Part shown: piece after piece, positions 35,187 through 44,700 of the stretch
Numbering within the stretch: position 1 is the stretch's first letter
How the letters are laid out: every line of letters starts with the position of its first letter
Origin: Knufia peltigerae
Lineage: Eukaryota > Ascomycota > Eurotiomycetes > Chaetothyriales > Trichomeriaceae
DNA: 64,000 nucleotides
Reading direction: 5' to 3'
Assembly: GCA_030247855.1 (NCBI GenBank)
Contig: JAPDRN010000096.1
Location: 62,001-126,000 of the forward strand
Made by a program: the position numbers and the translations under genes
Notes under the pieces: generated by a model
Database searches by the model: none
What the model was told of the DNA's origin: nothing
What the model saw: the letters and a program-made list of their open reading frames with translations, nothing else

Positions 35187-36356
35187 TCAGAAGTGCATCT
35201 GCGCGCGAAGTTCGAAGATCTCCGGGGTGCTGTGCACACCGCGACGGCTGGCGTCGACCTTCACGTAGTTGGCCTGGAACTTGAAGTGGCTGGTCAGGTA
35301 CCAGTTCGCGCCCAGGGTCAGGTCGTGCTGGCGGCCGCCGAGGATGCTGCCGTCGTCCAGGTCCAGGCGGCTGTAGCGGGCCACCAGTTCCACCGCACCG
35401 TAGTCGTGCGCCGGCTTGATGTTGGCAACGGCGCCGGCGTTGTACGGGCGCGACTCGCCGGTCAGCACCCAGCTGGCCATCGCGTACTGGCCGTGGCCGG
35501 TGTAGTCGGGCTTGCCATCATTGCGGGTAACGGTGGCCTGCAGCGCTTCGGCCTGCAGCGAGAACGGACCGCGGATCCAGATACCTTCCAGGCCAGTGCG
35601 GCGGATCTGGTCGGCAGTGACCAAGGCCCCGGAATCGACCAGGCGGATGTCGGTCAGGCCGGCTTCCGGACGGGCGCGCAAGCGCGCGCTGGCTTCGTGG
35701 TGGACGTCGCGGCCATCGTGGTAACCACGCGGGTTTTCCTGCGAATAGGCCAGGCCCAGGTGGATCACATCACCCGGCGCCTTCACCGGCGTCCACACCG
35801 CACGCACCGCCTGGGTGGTGCCGGGGTTGTCGCCCTGCAGGTCCTTGCCGCCATAGGCGCCGGCCTGCAGCAGGTACTGCGGACGCTCCAGCACCCATTC
35901 CACGCCGGTGCGGCGGCCTGCGTAGAACGCCTGCACGGGCAGCGAAGTTTCCAGGAAGCTGCCGGCGCGCGAGGAGGTGTTCGCATCCAGGCCGACCGGG
36001 GTCTTCATGTAGCCGAAGCGGAAGCGGCCGACATCGCGGCCGAAGAATGCCTTGCTCTCGAAGCGCACGAACACGTCCAGCCAGGTATCGGCCTGGAAGT
36101 CGTAGTAGACCATCGCGTCGTACACGCCCTTCTTTTTCAGGGTCGCGCCGAATTCCTTGCGGCGCACCGCGTCGTCGTCCTCGATGCCGCTCGCGGACGA
36201 GAAGTCGTTGTAGTCGTAGGCGATATTGGCGGTAGCGGCCAGTTCGGTGCCGTCGCCGAAGGTGTACTTGGTCGGCCAGTTGTCGAAATCGGCAGCCGAA
36301 GCGAAGGCGGGAAGCGCCGCCAGGGAAAGGGCGAGCAAGGTGGGAATCGGGCGCAT
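35187..36356 (-). CDS. Phosphate-selective porin O/P family porin (dicarboxylate locus)
   Basis: 389-residue outer-membrane porin with a clear signal peptide (MRPIPTLLALSLAALPAFA-SAADF) and 16-strand barrel features such as RFRFGYMKTPVGLDANTSS and LTLGANWYLTSHFKFQANYV, ending LRAQMHF with terminal Phe. It is paralogous to the porin at 26297-27469. It is divergent from dctA and lies downstream-facing next to the DctB-like kinase, so I infer it admits C4-dicarboxylates to the periplasm. Confidence 0.9.
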   Translation of the reverse strand: MRPIPTLLALSLAALPAFASAADFDNWPTKYTFGDGTELAATANIAYDYNDFSSASGIEDDDAVRRKEFGATLKKKGVYDAMVYYDFQADTWLDVFVRFESKAFFGRDVGRFRFGYMKTPVGLDANTSSRAGSFLETSLPVQAFYAGRRTGVEWVLERPQYLLQAGAYGGKDLQGDNPGTTQAVRAVWTPVKAPGDVIHLGLAYSQENPRGYHDGRDVHHEASARLRARPEAGLTDIRLVDSGALVTADQIRRTGLEGIWIRGPFSLQAEALQATVTRNDGKPDYTGHGQYAMASWVLTGESRPYNAGAVANIKPAHDYGAVELVARYSRLDLDDGSILGGRQHDLTLGANWYLTSHFKFQANYVKVDASRRGVHSTPEIFELRAQMHF

Positions 36357-36686
36357 GATGGTGCGGCTCTCTCAGATTGCGTGTGGACAGGACAACAACG
36401 GCCGCAATGGCCGGAACTTTCGCAATGACGCGCCCGGCCGTTCAGGTCGGGCCACCGGCATCCCCGCGATCAGCGGTGCGGCGCCAGTGTAGGCAGCGCA
36501 GCCACCTGAACCGGGGGGCTAGTACCAATAGGTTATCTGCGTGGCGGTGCGTGGCGCGTACAAAGGCGTCCATTGGTCGCACCCCGCGCCTGCAATCAAG
36601 GGGGCGTGCGATCAGTTTCCACGGTAACGGTTCCCGTGCACTTCCGGGGCCGTACGTGCCTGAAAACGCCCCTTCCGGAGTCCGCC
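36357..36686. promoter_or_regulatory. Divergent control region of the porin and dctA
   Basis: 330 bp without a gene. The most notable site is ACCAATAGGT (36524-36533), a perfect ACC-N4-GGT dyad within an AT-richer patch (GCTAGTACCAATAGGTTATC). It is a candidate binding site for the LuxR-type regulator encoded at 30896. A related half-site CCATTGGTCG lies about 50 bp further on (36572-36581). GGAG 7 bp before 36687 is the dctA ribosome site. Confidence 0.45.
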
Positions 36687-38042
36687 ATGCACATCCCGAC
36701 CGCTGCGCCGGTGCCCAGCAAGCCGTTGCCGCTCTACCGCCAGCTGTATTTCCAGGTGATCGTGGCGATCGTCCTGGGCGCTGTCCTCGGCCACTACGAG
36801 CCGCTGATCGGCGAGAAGATGAAGCCGCTCGGCGATGCCTTCATCAACCTGGTGAAGATGATCATCGCGCCGGTGATCTTCCTGACCATCGTCACCGGCA
36901 TCGCCGGCATGACCCATCTGCGTACGGTGGGCCGGGTGTTCGCCAAGGCGATGGCGTACTTCCTGTTCTTCTCCACGCTGGCGCTGATCGTCGGCATGAT
37001 CGTGGCGCACGTGGTGCAGCCCGGCGCCGGCATGAACATCAACCCGGCCGAGCTGGACCAGACCGCGGTGCACAGCTACGTCGAGAAGTCGCACGACCTG
37101 ACCCTGGTCGGCTTCCTGATGGACATCATCCCGAAGACGCTGCTCAGTGCCTTCGTTGACGGCAACATCCTGCAGGTGCTGTTCGTGGCGGTGCTGTTCG
37201 GCATCGCGCTGGCCTCGGTGGGCGAGAAGGGCAAGCCGATCCAGAACTTCCTGGAAGCGCTGGTCGCGCCGGTATTCAAGCTGGTGCACATCCTGATGAA
37301 GGCCGCACCGATCGGTGCCTTCGGCGCCATCGCCTTCACCATCGGCAAGTACGGCGTCGGCTCGCTGGTCAACCTGGCCTGGCTGGTCGGCTCGTTCTAC
37401 CTCACCGCCTTCCTGTTCGTTGCGGTGATCCTGGGCGTGGTCTGCCGCCTGTGTGGTTTCTCGGTGTTCAAGCTGGCCCGCTACCTGAAGGCCGAGCTGC
37501 TGCTGGTGCTGGGCACCTCGTCGTCGGAGTCGGCGCTGCCGTCGCTGATGGAGAAGATGGAACGTGCCGGCTGCAGCAAGTCGGTGGTCGGCCTGGTGGT
37601 TCCCACCGGCTACTCGTTCAACCTGGACGGCACCAACATCTACATGACCCTGGCCGCGCTGTTCATCGCCCAGGCCACCAACACCGAACTGACCCTGGGC
37701 CACCAGATCGCGCTGCTGCTGGTGGCGATGCTCAGCTCCAAGGGCGCGGCCGGCGTCACCGGTGCCGGCTTCATCACTCTGGCCGCCACCCTGGCGGTGG
37801 TACCGGAAGTGCCGGTGGCCGGCATGGCGCTGATCCTGGGCGTGGACCGCTTCATGAGCGAGTGCCGCTCGCTGACCAACTTCATCGGCAACGCGGTGGC
37901 CACGGTGGTGGTCTCGCGCTGGGAAGGTGCGCTGGACCGCGACCGCCTGAAGCTGGCGCTGGATGGTCGCGAAAGCGAACTGCCGCCGCCGGTCGATGCC
38001 GTGCCGCTGGCAATGACCGAGGCGCTGCCCGCCAAGGGCTGA
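36687..38042 (+). CDS. dctA: C4-dicarboxylate:cation symporter DctA
   Basis: 451-residue DAACS-family secondary transporter for succinate, fumarate and malate. Family signatures are QLYFQVIVAIVLGAVLG, KPLGDAFINLVKMIIAPVIF, LGTSSSESALPSLMEKME (the serine-rich re-entrant loop), GLVVPTGYSFNLDGTNIYM and GVDRFMSECRSLTNFIGNAVA (substrate- and cation-site Asp, Arg and Asn). The ATG at 36687 follows GGAG with 6-bp spacing. It is divergent from a porin and followed by a terminator and then malic enzyme, so imported malate can be converted to pyruvate with NADPH gain. Confidence 0.96.
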   Translation: MHIPTAAPVPSKPLPLYRQLYFQVIVAIVLGAVLGHYEPLIGEKMKPLGDAFINLVKMIIAPVIFLTIVTGIAGMTHLRTVGRVFAKAMAYFLFFSTLALIVGMIVAHVVQPGAGMNINPAELDQTAVHSYVEKSHDLTLVGFLMDIIPKTLLSAFVDGNILQVLFVAVLFGIALASVGEKGKPIQNFLEALVAPVFKLVHILMKAAPIGAFGAIAFTIGKYGVGSLVNLAWLVGSFYLTAFLFVAVILGVVCRLCGFSVFKLARYLKAELLLVLGTSSSESALPSLMEKMERAGCSKSVVGLVVPTGYSFNLDGTNIYMTLAALFIAQATNTELTLGHQIALLLVAMLSSKGAAGVTGAGFITLAATLAVVPEVPVAGMALILGVDRFMSECRSLTNFIGNAVATVVVSRWEGALDRDRLKLALDGRESELPPPVDAVPLAMTEALPAKG

Positions 38043-38057
38043 TCCGGGTGTGTGGTA

Positions 38058-38100
38058 CTGCGGGGCCGGTCACGACAGTGGCACGGCCCCGCAGCGTTTC
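38058..38100 (+). terminator. Terminator of dctA
   Basis: 11-bp perfect stem (CTGCGGGGCCG 38058-38068, CGGCCCCGCAG 38084-38094), 15-nt loop, then CGTTTC. It lies 16 bp after the dctA stop. Confidence 0.75.
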
Positions 38101-38271
38101 AAGGCGTCCCACGGCTGTCATCGCCAGCGCCGAAGCTGTGCTCTGGTAACGTCGCATACGCCATGGAATTGTGCGGTCGCAGCATCACTGCGACAGCATA
38201 GCGACAGGTCCGACCGCTCCAACGGGGGTATGATCCCCTGTCCCTTCTGCCCATTCATGTAACCCACATCG

Positions 38272-40563
38272 ATGTCCAACGAAGATTTCAAACAGGCCGC
38301 CCTCGATTACCACCGGATGTCTCCACCCGGCAAGATCAAGGTTTCCGCTACCAAGCCCATGCTGACCCAGCGCGACCTGTCGCTGGCGTATTCGCCGGGC
38401 GTGGCGTACGCCTGTGAAGCGATCAAGGCAGATCCGCAGCAGGCCAGCGAGCTGACCGCCCGCGGCAACCTGGTGGCGGTGATCTCCAACGGCACCGCAG
38501 TGCTGGGCCTGGGCAACATCGGCGCACTGGCCGGCAAGCCGGTGATGGAAGGCAAGGGCGTGCTGTTCCAGAAGTTCGCCGGCATCGATGTGTTCGACAT
38601 CGAAGTGGACGAGAACGACCCGGACAAGCTGGTCGACATCATCGCCTCGCTGGAGCCGACCTTCGGCGGCATCAACCTGGAAGACATCAAGGCACCGGAG
38701 TGCTTCATCGTCGAGCGCAAGCTGCGCGAGCGCATGAAGATCCCGGTGTTCCATGACGACCAGCACGGCACGGCGATCATCGTCGGTGCCGCGGTGCTGA
38801 ACGCCATGGCGATCACCGGCAAGAAGATCGAAGAAGTGAAGCTGGCGACCACGGGCATGGGCGCGGCCGGCATTTCCTGCGTGAACATGCTGGTGCAGCT
38901 GGGCCTGAAGCCGGAGAACATCCTGGCCTTCGACCGCGAAGGCGTGATCCACACCGGCCGTACCGACCTGGACCCGGAAAAGCAGCGCTATGCGCGCGAT
39001 ACCGACAAGCGCACCCTGGCCGAGATCGTCGACGGCGCGGACATTTTCCTGGGCCTGTCGGCACCGGGCATCCTGACTGCCGAGATGGTCAAGACGATGG
39101 CGCCGGATCCGGTGATCTTCGCCCTGGCCAACCCGACCCCGGAAATCATGCCGGAACTGGTGCGCGCCGCACGTCCGGACGCGATCATCGGTACCGGCCG
39201 TTCGGACTACCCGAACCAGGTCAACAACGTGCTGTGCTTCCCGTACCTGTTCCGCGGTGCGCTGGACGTCGGTGCGACCGCGATCAACGAGGAAATGAAG
39301 ATCGCCTGCGTGCGCGCGATCGCGGCGCTGGCCCGTCGCGCTGCCACCGACATGGGCTCGGCCTATGGCGGTGAGACCCCCAGTTTCGGCCGCGAGTACC
39401 TGATCCCGCGTCCGTTCGACCGTCGCCTGCTGGTGGAGCTGTCGGCTGCCGTGGCCCAGGCCGCGATGGATTCGGGCGTGGCCGCCCGTCCGATCGCCGA
39501 CATGGAAGCCTACCGGCAGAAGCTGTCGCAGTTCGTCTACCGCACCAGCCTGATGATGAAGCCGGTCTACGACCGCGCGCGCAGCGACAAGCAGCGCGTG
39601 GTGTATGCCGAAGGCGAAGAGGAAGTGGTGCTGCAGGCAGTGCAGAACGTGGTCGATGACGGCCTGGCACATCCGATCCTGATCGGCCGTCCGGAAGTGA
39701 TCGAATCGCGCATTGAACGCCTCGGCCTGCGCCTGAAGATCGGCGAGAACATTGAAGTCACCAACATCAATGACGACCCGCGCTTCAACGAATACTGGCA
39801 GTACTACCACGGCCTGACCGGCCGTCGTGGCGTCACCGTGGCCGCCGCCAAGAACCTGATGCGTTCGCGCCCGACCCTGATCGCTGCGGTGATGGTGGCC
39901 CGTGGCGAAGCCGATGCGATGCTGACCGGCATCGTCGGCCGCTTCCACAAGAAGCTGGGCTACGTGCGCAGCGTGCTGCCGCTGGAATCGAAGGTCACCT
40001 CGACCTCGGCGATGACCGGCGTGATCAACCAGCAGGGCGTGTTCTTCTTCGTCGACACCCACGTGCAGGAAGACCCGACCGCAGAGCAGCTGTGCGAAGC
40101 GACCCTGCAGGCGGCGTACCGCATGAAGCTGTTCGGCGTCGAGCCGAAGGTGGCACTGCTGTCGCACTCCAACTTCGGCAGCCACGATTCCAAGGATGCG
40201 CTGAAGATGCGCCAGGTGCGCGAGCTGCTGCTCAAGCGCAACCCGCGTCTGAACGTGGACGGCGAAATGCAGGGCGACACCGCATGGGATGAAGCCCTGC
40301 GCCAGAAGCTGTTGCCGGGCTCGACCCTGCAGGGCCGTGCCAACCTGTTCGTGCTGCCGAACCTGGAAGCGGCCAATATCGCCTACAACCTGGTGCGTGT
40401 GTTCACCGATGGCGTGGCGATCGGCCCGATCCTGATGGGCGTCAACAAGCCGGTGCACATCCTGACCACCAGCGCGACCTCGCGCCGGATCCTGAACATG
40501 ACCGCGATTGCCGCGGTCGATGCGCAGATCCGCAAACAGATCGAGGCGGAAAAGAAGGCGTAA
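38272..40563 (+). CDS. maeB: NADP-dependent malic enzyme MaeB (with phosphotransacetylase-like domain)
   Basis: 763-residue enzyme converting malate to pyruvate and CO2 with NADP reduction. Residues 1-420 are the malic enzyme: LAYSPGVAYACEAI, GTAVLGLGNIGALAGKPVMEGK, FHDDQHGTAIIV (metal site) and the Rossmann motif TTGMGAAGISCVNML. Residues about 430-763 are a phosphate acetyltransferase-like domain with no expected acetyltransferase activity, known in large MaeB to confer acetyl-CoA regulation. The length is normal for the class. The gene has its own 229-bp upstream region after the dctA terminator and ends in a UUCG-capped terminator. Confidence 0.95.
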   Translation: MSNEDFKQAALDYHRMSPPGKIKVSATKPMLTQRDLSLAYSPGVAYACEAIKADPQQASELTARGNLVAVISNGTAVLGLGNIGALAGKPVMEGKGVLFQKFAGIDVFDIEVDENDPDKLVDIIASLEPTFGGINLEDIKAPECFIVERKLRERMKIPVFHDDQHGTAIIVGAAVLNAMAITGKKIEEVKLATTGMGAAGISCVNMLVQLGLKPENILAFDREGVIHTGRTDLDPEKQRYARDTDKRTLAEIVDGADIFLGLSAPGILTAEMVKTMAPDPVIFALANPTPEIMPELVRAARPDAIIGTGRSDYPNQVNNVLCFPYLFRGALDVGATAINEEMKIACVRAIAALARRAATDMGSAYGGETPSFGREYLIPRPFDRRLLVELSAAVAQAAMDSGVAARPIADMEAYRQKLSQFVYRTSLMMKPVYDRARSDKQRVVYAEGEEEVVLQAVQNVVDDGLAHPILIGRPEVIESRIERLGLRLKIGENIEVTNINDDPRFNEYWQYYHGLTGRRGVTVAAAKNLMRSRPTLIAAVMVARGEADAMLTGIVGRFHKKLGYVRSVLPLESKVTSTSAMTGVINQQGVFFFVDTHVQEDPTAEQLCEATLQAAYRMKLFGVEPKVALLSHSNFGSHDSKDALKMRQVRELLLKRNPRLNVDGEMQGDTAWDEALRQKLLPGSTLQGRANLFVLPNLEAANIAYNLVRVFTDGVAIGPILMGVNKPVHILTTSATSRRILNMTAIAAVDAQIRKQIEAEKKA

Positions 40564-40585
40564 GCCTTCGTTCCGACGCGATCTG

Positions 40586-40620
40586 CAGAAACGCGCCCTT
40601 CGGGGCGCGTTTCTGTTTCC
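40586..40620 (+). terminator. UUCG-capped terminator of maeB
   Basis: 13-bp perfect stem (CAGAAACGCGCCC 40586-40598, GGGCGCGTTTCTG 40603-40615) closed by a C(UUCG)G tetraloop, followed by TTTCC. It starts 23 bp after the maeB stop. Confidence 0.93.
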
Positions 40621-40641
40621 GCCCTGCGGAAACCGGATCGG

Positions 40642-40715
40642 GTAGCGCCGGGCCATGCCCGGCGAGCGCGCAGCGCGGCGCTTCTCGCATTCCGCCGGGC
40701 ATGGCCCGGCGCTAC
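40642..40715. repeat. Inverted pair of GTAG repeats (CCGGGC type)
   Basis: Forward copy 40642-40664 and reverse copy 40693-40715, both with GTAGCG head and CCGGGC/GCCCGG stem, 28 bp apart. They lie in the 400-bp convergent gap 40564-40963, which otherwise holds the maeB terminator, a small open frame (40855-40929) and a GCCGGGGC/GCCCCGGC hairpin at 40935-40953. Confidence 0.9.
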
Positions 40716-40854
40716 CGGATGAATTGCAGCCGCCCGGTAATCGCCCTGCAATCTCGCTGCGGCCCAATACGCCCACGCGGCCTGGCCGTGGGAAGGGACC
40801 GGACCGGCCTTCCCACCCTGGGCCCGACCAACTTTCCATGGGCGGAGCAGTGTC

Positions 40855-40929
40855 ATGCGCAGTCGAGTGAGCAAGCGGTATTTCCAGCAGTTGTTCGCGC
40901 TGTACGCCGGCTTCGTGCAATCGCGTTGA
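40855..40929 (+). CDS. Possible 24-residue small protein
   Basis: ATG at 40855 preceded by GCGGAG (spacing 7-9 bp) opens a frame reading MRSRVSKRYFQQLFALYAGF followed by VQSR and TGA at 40929. The peptide is basic with an aromatic, amphipathic middle, and a GC hairpin (40935-40953, loop ATC) starts 5 bp after the stop like a terminator. A start site, stop and hairpin in order suggest a real small gene, but 24 codons are too few for a composition test and I recognise no family. Confidence 0.3.
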   Translation: MRSRVSKRYFQQLFALYAGFVQSR

Positions 40930-40963
40930 AGGCCGCCGGGGCATCGCCCCGGCAGCGTCGAAC

Positions 40964-41719
40964 TTACCGCCGCTTCGCGCGTCGCGCGGGCGGCGGCGCA
41001 GGGGCCGGGGAACGCGGCTTGGCGTACTCCGTCCACAGCGCCGGCAGGGTCTTGCCGGTGTGTTTCTGCCACAGCGCGGGTGCATAGCGCCCGTCGCGCA
41101 GATCCTTGTCCAGTGCCAGCACCAGTCCCGGGTGCGCCGCTTCGGCCCACTTCAGGAAAGCACCGGTTACCCGATAGCCACTTTCCACCGTCTGGCCCTG
41201 GCTCAGCTTGTCCGGCAACGCCCAGCCCGCAGCGGCGTTGTTCATGCCGTAACGATCGCGCGCGTAGTCGGCGATGCCCTCCACCAGCCAGCCCGGCACG
41301 CGCTTGTCGCCGTAGCTGGGGTAGCCCTGCACGATGTGCATTGCTTCGTGGGTCACCAGATCGATGTCATCCGGGTGCTGGACCAGCCAGCCCGGATTGA
41401 TGGTGATGGTGCTGGCCTTGTCCTTGTCGCCGACGAAGGCGACGCCGTTGTACGCCGGATCGATCATGATGCGCACTTCGTTCGGCGCGGCCGGGCGGAA
41501 GTCCGTACGCTCGCGCAGGTAGGCGAAGTAGAACGTATCGATGATGCGCTTGCGTACCGGCGCGGGCAGCGCGCCAGTGGCGTCCTGGTAGTACAGCGTT
41601 ACCCCGTCACGGCTGACCTGGCCATCGAAGGCCTGGGTCTGCGGCTGTGCGTGGCTGAGACTTGGAAATACAAGGGCGGCAAGAGCGAGGGGGAGGAAAC
41701 GTAGGCGCATGGACGTCAT
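40964..41719 (-). CDS. Secreted basic-secretory-protein-like metallopeptidase
   Basis: 251-residue exported protein (signal MRLRFLPLALAALVFPSLSH, cleavage at SHAQ). It carries a gluzincin-type site: LVTHEAMHIVQGYPSYGD with HExxH and, 20 residues later, the downstream Glu in WLVEGIADYARDRYG. This matches the plant/bacterial basic secretory protein peptidase family. The C-terminus is Pro/Ala then strongly basic (PAPAPPPARRAKRR). The ATG at 41719 overlaps the GH92 stop as ATGA, so the gene is translationally coupled to the mannosidase; a second ATG is at 41710. It probably acts in the periplasm or outside the cell. Confidence 0.82.
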   Translation of the reverse strand: MTSMRLRFLPLALAALVFPSLSHAQPQTQAFDGQVSRDGVTLYYQDATGALPAPVRKRIIDTFYFAYLRERTDFRPAAPNEVRIMIDPAYNGVAFVGDKDKASTITINPGWLVQHPDDIDLVTHEAMHIVQGYPSYGDKRVPGWLVEGIADYARDRYGMNNAAAGWALPDKLSQGQTVESGYRVTGAFLKWAEAAHPGLVLALDKDLRDGRYAPALWQKHTGKTLPALWTEYAKPRSPAPAPPPARRAKRR

Positions 41720-44700
41720 TGTAGGGGGGAGGGCGCCAACAGTTCGATCTCGGCCAGCTGCAGGCGCCCCGGCGCAGCCAGGCGCAGACGGTACTCGGCG
41801 TAGCGTGAGGGCGAAGCGATACGGAACGGGCGGGTCTGCCGGGCCGAGCTGAAATCTTCGCTGCGTCGCTGGTCCAGCGTTACCCAACGCCCATTGCCAG
41901 CACGTGCTTCCAGCGTCCACTCGCCGCCGCGGATGGCGCCATCACCGCTGGTCAGCGTGTACATCGTCGGTACGCCATCGCCCACGTGGCTCAGCGCGAT
42001 GGTCGCGCCACCACCCAGCGGCACTGCCGTCGTGGCATCGTCGTCCACCAGCGCGGGCAGGGCGCGACCGTCGGCCAGCGTTGCCTGCGCGCCGCCGCCC
42101 AGAAGGTCGTGCAGCAGTTGCGGTCGCTGGCCACGCGCGGTCAGCGAGCGCGGCACATCATCCATGCCGCTGCCCCAGCGTGACGGCTGCGGGCCCATCA
42201 CGAAGTCCAGGGTTGCGCCCTTGGCGATCACGTCGTGCGGCACCCAGGTCTTCGTCCACGGCTTGCCGTTGATCTTCAGTGACTGCACGTACACGTTCTC
42301 ACGCGAATTCTGCGCTGCATTGACGGTCAACACCGCGCCGCCCCGCAGTTCGACGCGCGCATGCTGGAACGCGGGTGAACCAATCGCGTACTCCGGCGCG
42401 CCCATCCGCAGCGGATACAGGCCCAGCGAGGCCAGCACGTACCACGCCGAGGTCTCGCCGTTGTCCTCGTCGCCCGGGTAGCCCTGGCCGATCTCGCTGC
42501 CGACATACAGCCGCGACAGGATCTCGCGTACATGCTGCTGGGTCTTCCACGGCTGTCCGGCATACAGGTACATCCACGGGATGTGGTGTGCCGGCTGGTT
42601 GCTGTGCGCGTACATGCCCATGCGCACATCGCGTGCTTCGGTCATTTCGTGGATGGTGCCGCCGTAGGAGCCGGCGAACGCGGCGTCGGCGGTTTCCGGC
42701 GTGGCGAAGAAGGTGTCGAGCTTGGCGGCCAGCTTGTCGCGGCCACCGTACAGCGCGGCCAGGCCTTCGCCATCGTGCGCGGCGGTGAAGGCGAACGTCC
42801 AGCCATTGGATTCGGTGTAGTCGTGGCCCCACACGCGCGGGTCGTAATCCTTGGCCTGCAGGCGCCAGCTGCCATCGGGCCTGCGGCCCTGGAAGAAGCC
42901 GGCGGCCGGATCGAACATCGTCGCGTAGCTGGCGGCGCGGTAGCGGAAGTAGTCGGCTTCGGTGGCGTAGCGTTCGCGCGCGGACGGTGTCGTCGCGCGC
43001 TTGGCCAGCGCTTCGGCCATGTTGGCGATGCCGAAATCATTGAGCGCACCTTCCATCGTCCACGACATGCCCTCGTGCACGTCGGCGCTGGCGTAGCCGC
43101 GGAACGTTGAACGATCCATGCCCTTGCGGCCGACATGGCGGTCCGGCGGCACCACGGTGGCGTTCTTCAGTGCTGCGGCATAAGCCTCTTCCGGATCGAA
43201 GCCACCGATGCCCTTCAGCCATGCATCGGCGAAGGCCACGTCCGAGCTGGTGCCGACCATCAGGTCCGCGTAGCCCGGCGAGGACCAGCGCGCGACCCAA
43301 CCTCCGGCGCGGTACTGCTCGATGAAACCCTGTACCAGCTGCCCGGCATCATCCGGGGTGAACAGGGCATACGCCGGCCAGGTGGTGCGGAACGTGTCCC
43401 AGAAGCCGTTGTTGACGAAGACCTTGCCGTCGCGCACCGGTGCGAAGCTGCGCGTTGCGCTGCCATCGGTGTTGTCATCGGCGGCGCTGGCCTGGCTGGC
43501 ATAGCGCCACTCGGGCGCGGCGGCGGTGCCCACATTCTCGTGGCCGGAATTGGGGTACAGGTACAGCCGGTACAGGCTGGAGTACAGCGTGGTCTTCTGG
43601 TCATCACTGGCATTGCCGATGTCGAAACGGGCCAGGCGCGCATCCCACGCATCCTGTGCACGTCCGGCCACGCTTTCCAGCGTATCGGCGGCGGCCAGTT
43701 CCAGTGCCAGGTTGTGCCGCGCCTGCTCGACCGAGATCAACGAGGTGGCGATGCGCATCGTCACCCGGCGCTCGCTGCCTGCGTCGAACTTGATGTAGCC
43801 GGTCGGGCGGCCGGTGCCGATCTGGCCGCTGCTGCGCCACGGCTTGTCGAAGCTGGCGACCACGTACATGCGGGTGGCGCCGTTGGACAGGCCGCTGCGG
43901 GTATCGGTGTAGCCGGACAACGTCTGCGTGGCGGCGTCGAGGGTCAGCCCACCACGCGCATCGACGTTGTCGAACAGCAGGTTGGCGTCGCCACCTGCGG
44001 GAAACTCGAAGCGGAACAGCGCGGCATGGTCGGTGGGGGCGATGGACGCGGCGATGCCGTTGTCGAAGCGCACGTCGTAGCGATACGGGCGCGCGCTTTC
44101 CTGTGCGCGGTCGAAGGACAGCGCCCGCTTGCTGCGATCAGCTTCAGGCACACCGCGCATGGCGGAGGGCATCACCTGGAAGGTCTGGCGGTCGCCCATC
44201 CACGGGCTGGGCTGGTGGCTCAGGGCGAGCGCCTGCAGCTGCGGCCGGTTCTTCGCATCGTTCTGCTCGTTCCAACGGTACAGCCAGTTCAGTGCGCCGG
44301 CATCGGTCACCGGCGTCCAGAAGTTGAAGCCGTGCGGTACAGCGGTGGCCGGGAAGTTGTTGCCGCGCGAGAACGTGCCGTTGGCTTGGGTTCCGCGCGT
44401 GGTCAGCACCCAGTCGGAGACACGCTGCGGCGCCTGCCGTGTCTGCACGTCCAGGCGCACGTCGTCGATCCAGCCCGACACGGGGGCGCCATCGGCGCTG
44501 GCCACCTCGAGCTCGATGGCGATCACGCGGCGTCCCTTCAGCGCGGGCACATCACCCAGGCGCACCGCCTTGCGCGCCCACTGCTGCGGGTACAGCGTCT
44601 TCGAGTCGCCCTGCGCCTGTGCGCCAAGCGCCACGCCGTGCTGGTCGCGCGCGCCGCTGGCGGAGACGCGGCTGCCATCGTCCAGCAGCAGGTCCAGAGA

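Noticed and set aside
38185..41085. Minus-strand open frame of 966 codons opposite maeB
   Set aside because: It is antisense to a full malic enzyme with all motifs, and its composition (His, Arg, Gln, Val rich) is that of a shadow frame.
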